From positions 1 through 7,464 of the forward strand of contig JAFQPT010000160.1 of assembly GCA_017411665.1 (NCBI GenBank): DNA of 7,464 bases, written 5' to 3'. The notes below the pieces were generated by a model. That model searched no databases. It had not been told where the DNA came from and saw only the letters and a list, made by a program, of their open reading frames with translations. Below, one piece after another: positions 5,343 to 7,464 of the stretch. A program made the position numbers and the translations under genes. This DNA comes from Oscillospiraceae bacterium. Its GTDB lineage: Bacteria; Bacillota_A; Clostridia; Oscillospirales; Oscillospiraceae. Position 1 is the first letter of the stretch. Each line of letters starts with the position of its first letter.

Positions 5343-5774
5343 TTAAGCAACAGAGTCGGTGTCAGAGACGGTTTCTTCAGCGGGGTAATCAGCAGGGGTG
5401 ACGATGATTTCGTTATCGGAGTTGTATTCAGGCATGACGTAGAAGTTCGGGAAGGTCTGACGGAACCATTTCAGCACGCGGGCGTAACTGCCGTTCTTGC
5501 TGGCGGCCTCTTCGCGCATCGCTTCAAAGCGGGCCATGTAGAAATCGCTGTTCTCAACGCAGGTGATGTACTTTTTCATCTGCTTGTAGGACGGGGGCTT
5601 GCGCTTGCCTTCCTTCTTGGTAATGGTGCGCTGAATGATGTCGTACCCAGGGTTGTCTGTGCGGAGCTTGATGAGGAGTTTGTACTCATCAGTATCGGCG
5701 ATACATGCCTTCTTGGTGAAGTCGCGGGTCAGGATGATGCTGCGGGTCATGTGGTTAACAGAGTAAGCGTTCAT
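5343..5774 (-). CDS. Tandem paralogue 1 (proximal), hypothetical protein with acidic tail, 143 aa
   Basis: This is the first gene of the three-paralogue operon. The conserved domain covers residues about 12-110, with F19, K21, A23, E30-Y31, P42, Y63, M66, I70, R87 and W103-F104. It has one extra residue in the basic loop around residues 52-61 (TKKEGKRKPP) relative to its siblings. The 34-residue tail is acidic (EYNSDNEIIVTP, EETVSDTDSVA), the opposite of the Lys-rich stretch in the middle protein. The ATG at 5774 is preceded by AAAGGAG with 9 bases spacing, inside a long purine-rich leader. Transcription probably starts about 114 bases upstream. I can assign no named family; similar unnamed proteins may exist in Firmicutes elements. 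Function is unknown. Confidence 0.8.
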   Translation of the reverse strand: MNAYSVNHMTRSIILTRDFTKKACIADTDEYKLLIKLRTDNPGYDIIQRTITKKEGKRKPPSYKQMKKYITCVENSDFYMARFEAMREEAASKNGSYARVLKWFRQTFPNFYVMPEYNSDNEIIVTPADYPAEETVSDTDSVA

Positions 5775-5853
5775 GGTGGGTTTCTCCTTTTCTTTTTCTT
5801 TCAGGGCTTCGGTGTTTCCCTCACCCTGTGACTATATGATAGCAAATCGAATA

Positions 5854-5867
5854 GGGAGATTTCTCCC
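5854..5867. repeat. Dyad GGGAGA-TT-TCTCCC in the operon leader
   Basis: A perfect 6-bp inverted repeat with a 2-base centre lies in the presumed untranslated leader of the paralogue operon, about 20-35 bases after the predicted transcription start. It could form a weak RNA hairpin or be a protein site. No T-run follows, so it is not an intrinsic terminator. Confidence 0.4.
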
Positions 5868-5872
5868 CTTTC

Positions 5873-5937
5873 AAAATCGTTTGAGGGAAATAAAATTAGA
5901 TGTGTGTTGCTAATTCTTGACAATAATAAACGATTTT
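5873..5937. promoter_or_regulatory. 10-bp inverted repeat flanking the operon promoter (operator pair candidate)
   Basis: AAAATCGTTT (5873-5882) and AAACGATTTT (5928-5937) are exact inverted copies with 45 bases between them. One arm lies directly upstream of the -35 box at 5918-5923. The other lies just after the predicted transcription start near 5888. The arm centres are 55 bases apart, about five helical turns, so both face the same side of the helix. A third partial copy with the same core (AAATCG) lies at 5844-5849. The layout suits a regulator that bridges the promoter. Confidence 0.5.
5895..5923 (-). promoter_or_regulatory. Sigma-A-type promoter of the three-paralogue operon
   Basis: On the minus strand TTGTCA (5923-5918) is followed after exactly 17 bases by TCTAAT (5900-5895); each box matches consensus at five of six positions. 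It is the best promoter found between the recombinase terminator and the ATG at 5774, and implies a leader of about 114 bases. Confidence 0.65.
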
Positions 5938-5946
5938 CGTATCCGA

Positions 5947-6057
5947 ACTTGCTCAGAGTCTCTTGAAGTAGTACTCATCTTTAAGAAAGTTGCTCCATTC
6001 TTCTTCCAACTTGCTGAAAGTTCTTCCCATCTGCGAAAAAGTTGAAGGCGACTTGCT
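5947..6057 (+). repeat. Recurring heptamer ACTTGCT, helically spaced
   Basis: ACTTGCT occurs at 5947-5953, 6009-6015 and 6051-6057, with a one-mismatch copy AGTTGCT at 5988-5994. The steps are 41, 21 and 42 bases, close to multiples of two helical turns. The last copy is part of the recombinase terminator stem. They could be accessory binding sites for the recombinase or a partner, or a chance cluster. The only other content here is a 25-codon minus-strand frame (5953-6030) without a ribosome binding site. Confidence 0.3.
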
Positions 6058-6076
6058 GTTTCTGCAAGCCGCCTTC
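6036..6076 (-). terminator. Rho-independent terminator of the tyrosine recombinase gene
   Basis: On the minus strand a 13-bp stem (6076-6064 with 6056-6044, one G-U pair) and a 7-base loop are followed by AACTTTTTC (T-run 6040-6036). The hairpin begins 2 bases after the stop codon of the recombinase, so readthrough into the paralogue operon should be low. Confidence 0.85.
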
Positions 6077-6078
6077 TC

Positions 6079-6966
6079 TTATAGGTTCCTGAGTACGCCA
6101 GTCTGCCGGGCCGCCACCAATACCTCGTCATCCCGTATACCGTTGAGGTACTTCTGCGTGATGCCGATATTCTCATGCCCCAGCAAACGGGACAGGGAGT
6201 AAATGTCCAGTCCGTTTTTCAACTGAAGGTGCGCAAATGTGTGCCTGCATGTGTGCGGCGACACCCGTATGTCCTTCCTCACATTGACCGCAGCCGCCGT
6301 TTGCTTCATCATCTTGGCAACAGATTCCTGCGTCATCGCCTTGCCGCGATAGGACAGGAAGAAGTAGGCTTGCGGCGTAGTGTTCTTCATCTCAAAGTAG
6401 TTATCCCGCGCGATGCGGTACTTCATCAGCATACGCGCCAGGTAGGGAGAGCAGGGAACCACGCGCTCCTTGCTGCCCTTACCCCATACCACCACATGCC
6501 CATCCCGGATTTGCTCGTCCTTCATGGTCATCACTTCGGTCAGACGCATGCCGGTATCAAAGAAGAGCGCCAGCATGGCCTTGTTCCGCATGCTGATGAA
6601 GTCATGCCCGTTGTGGAAGTTCAGCATCTTCAGCACTTCTTCCTCATTGAAGGTACGAATCAGTACCTTCGGTTGCCGTACGTTCTTGACCTTGGCGGCG
6701 GGACTGGTCTTCAGGTATTCCTCCTCCACGCAATAGCGGAAGAAGGTTTTAAACACCTTCAGCAGGTCATTGATGTACTGCGGCTTGCGGCCCAGGTCTT
6801 CCTTCTCCAACAGGAATCGCTTCAGGTGGGCGGGCTTCACATCCTCCAGCCGGGTGATGCCGCACTCGTCCTCCAGGTATTGACGAAGATAACGCAAATG
6901 CCTATCGTAGTTGTCAATCGTCCCCTGGGAAAGCCTCCTGACCTTGCATTCCAGCTCATACTCCAT
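6079..6966 (-). CDS. Tyrosine recombinase / phage-type integrase, 295 aa
   Basis: This is a complete site-specific recombinase that cuts and rejoins DNA through a tyrosine. Residues about 1-80 form the SAM-like core-binding domain (SQGTIDNYDRHLRYLRQYL). The rest is the catalytic domain, with every active-site residue present: R141 in TGMRLTEV, K163 in VWGKGSKERVVP, H238 and R241 in SPHTCRHTFA, H264 in LLGHENIGIT and nucleophile Y273 in TQKYLN. The length fits XerC/D-like and element integrases. The frame can be extended to a TTG at 7011, but that codon lies in the loop of a terminator hairpin and has no ribosome binding site. ATG at 6966 has AAAGGA 6-7 bases upstream and is chosen. With no arm-binding extension it is closer to simple XerD-like enzymes. 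It may integrate the surrounding element beside gapA, but its site is not proven. Confidence 0.92.
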   Translation of the reverse strand: MEYELECKVRRLSQGTIDNYDRHLRYLRQYLEDECGITRLEDVKPAHLKRFLLEKEDLGRKPQYINDLLKVFKTFFRYCVEEEYLKTSPAAKVKNVRQPKVLIRTFNEEEVLKMLNFHNGHDFISMRNKAMLALFFDTGMRLTEVMTMKDEQIRDGHVVVWGKGSKERVVPCSPYLARMLMKYRIARDNYFEMKNTTPQAYFFLSYRGKAMTQESVAKMMKQTAAAVNVRKDIRVSPHTCRHTFAHLQLKNGLDIYSLSRLLGHENIGITQKYLNGIRDDEVLVAARQTGVLRNL

Positions 6967-6988
6967 GATAGCATCCTTTAACAGCAAC

Positions 6989-7031
6989 AAAAACCCCTCT
7001 TTCTTTGACAAAATGCCAACAGAAAGAGGGG
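6989..7031 (-). terminator. Rho-independent terminator between gapA and the recombinase gene
   Basis: On the minus strand CCCCTCTTTCT (7031-7021) and AGAAAGAGGGG (7004-6994) form a perfect 11-bp stem around a 16-base loop, followed by five T (6993-6989). It most simply ends the gapA transcript, about 125 bases after its stop. It also lies within 25 bases of the recombinase start, so any recombinase promoter upstream of it would be attenuated. Confidence 0.8.
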
Positions 7032-7070
7032 AAAACGCCTATATGACTCATCCTGCAAACCGTAGGAACG

Positions 7071-7099
7071 GTTACAGAACTCGCTTAGTTGTTTATCAA
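7071..7099 (-). promoter_or_regulatory. Possible weak promoter ahead of the recombinase gene
   Basis: On the minus strand TTGATA (7099-7094), a 17-base spacer and TGTAAC (7076-7071) make a modest sigma-A-like pair. Its transcript would run through the terminator hairpin at 6989-7031 before reaching the recombinase start. A short dyad AACCGT-AGGA-ACGGTT (7058-7073) overlaps the -10. No other feature is evident in 7032-7141. Confidence 0.3.
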
Positions 7100-7141
7100 G
7101 GTCGCGAGAAAACTCACTTTCTCACTGAACCCGCAAAGCCT

Positions 7142-7159
7142 TGTAATTCCTGAATTACA
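7142..7159. repeat. 18-base perfect dyad across the gapA stop codon (attachment site candidate)
   Basis: TGTAATTCCTGAATTACA has 8-base inverted arms around a 2-base centre, or equally 6-base arms around a 6-base centre, the usual layout of a tyrosine recombinase core site. It contains the TAA stop of gapA and lies about 175 bases from the recombinase start. No T-run follows, so it is not a terminator. Whether it is an attachment site cannot be shown from one copy. Confidence 0.35.
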
Positions 7160-7464
7160 GCTCAGCGAAGTACTTGATGGTGCGGACCATCTGAGAGGTG
7201 TAGGAGTTCTCGTTGTCGTACCAGGACACGACCTGCACCTGGTAGGTGTCGTCGTCGATCTTGGCGACCATGGTCTGGGTGGCGTCGAACAGGGAGCCGT
7301 AGGTCATGCCGATGATGTCGGAGGACACCAGCTGCTCCTCAGTGTAGCCGTAGGAAGCGGAAGCGGCAGCCTTCATGGCGGCGTTGATGGACTCCTTGGT
7401 CACATCCTGGCCCTTAACGACGGCAACCAGCAGGGTGGTGGAGCCGGTGCAGACGGGCACGCGC
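7155..7464 (-). CDS. gapA: Type I glyceraldehyde-3-phosphate dehydrogenase, C-terminal part
   Basis: The frame is open at the right edge and shows the last 102 or so residues of a protein usually near 335. The part visible is typical of the enzyme's catalytic domain: [69 protein letters not shown] and the ending YFAEL. The enzyme oxidises and phosphorylates glyceraldehyde 3-phosphate with NAD in glycolysis in the cytoplasm. The catalytic cysteine and the NAD-binding domain lie outside the window. Its base composition is clearly GC-richer than the 240-2400 region, fitting a core gene next to acquired DNA. The GTG at 7460 is internal because similarity continues to the edge. The stop lies inside an 18-base dyad, and a terminator follows at 6989-7031. 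Confidence 0.95.
   Translation of the reverse strand, partial: RVPVCTGSTTLLVAVVKGQDVTKESINAAMKAAASASYGYTEEQLVSSDIIGMTYGSLFDATQTMVAKIDDDTYQVQVVSWYDNENSYTSQMVRTIKYFAEL

Noticed and set aside
5094..5831. Long plus-strand open frame of 245 codons opposite the first two paralogues
   Set aside because: It is antisense to two genes with good ribosome binding sites and clear mutual homology, is Val/Gly/Leu/His-rich as antisense frames often are, and has no recognisable domain.
5910..6176. Minus-strand frame of 88 codons overlapping the recombinase 3' end
   Set aside because: It overlaps the recombinase in another frame, is Ser/Arg-rich and lacks a ribosome binding site; the recombinase has its full set of motifs in its own frame.
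6175..6981. Plus-strand open frame of 268 codons opposite the recombinase
   Set aside because: It is the antisense of a complete tyrosine recombinase; composition rich in Leu, His and Gln is typical of a shadow frame, and no domain is seen.

Overview
The window looks like accessory DNA beside a housekeeping gene in a Gram-positive anaerobe of the Clostridia type, probably a gut bacterium. The clues are strong AGGAG-type ribosome binding sites, sigma-A-like promoters with 17-18 base spacers, a secreted DUF6273/peptidoglycan-binding protein of a kind common in such genomes, and a type I gapA end. This placement rests on general features, not on a match. Both edges cut through genes: the C-terminus of a serine recombinase on the left and the C-terminal third of glyceraldehyde-3-phosphate dehydrogenase on the right.

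Layout from the left. (1) Positions 1-206 hold the serine recombinase tail, closed by a hairpin shared with the convergent neighbour. (2) Positions 240-2377 (minus strand) hold a two-gene unit: a large exported protein (signal peptide, TPR-like repeats, DUF6273, Pro/Thr linker, peptidoglycan-binding domain), then a 110-residue unknown whose ribosome binding site touches the first gene's stop. (3) Positions 2394-2456 hold a compact divergent control region: two overlapping, opposed promoters, each with a near-identical operator-like dyad in its spacer. It drives the surface-protein unit leftward and a small XRE-type regulator (2480-2692) rightward. (4) Positions 2734-3384 hold a well-formed promoter and perfect dyad in front of a winged-helix gene, possibly a replication-type protein, that is broken by an in-frame TAG. 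(5) Positions 3385-3872 contain no convincing gene, only short repeats and two terminators. (6) Positions 3873-4244 (minus) encode an orphan 123-residue unknown with its own promoter and terminator. (7) Positions 4396-5937 (minus) form an operon of three tandem paralogous small proteins of unknown function, with a good promoter flanked by a 10-base inverted repeat and a terminator at the end. (8) Positions 6079-6966 (minus) encode a tyrosine recombinase with all catalytic residues. (9) Positions 7155-7464 (minus) are the gapA 3' end, with an 18-base dyad across the stop codon.

Two recombinases of different classes, a broken replication-like gene, several self-contained transcription units and AT-richer genes next to GC-richer gapA suggest a mobile or formerly mobile element set down next to gapA. 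No element boundary is proven. The least explained parts are the tandem paralogue operon (4456-5774) and the exported-protein unit with its symmetric control region (240-2692). I see no CRISPR array, tRNA, rRNA, retron or recognisable defence gene.
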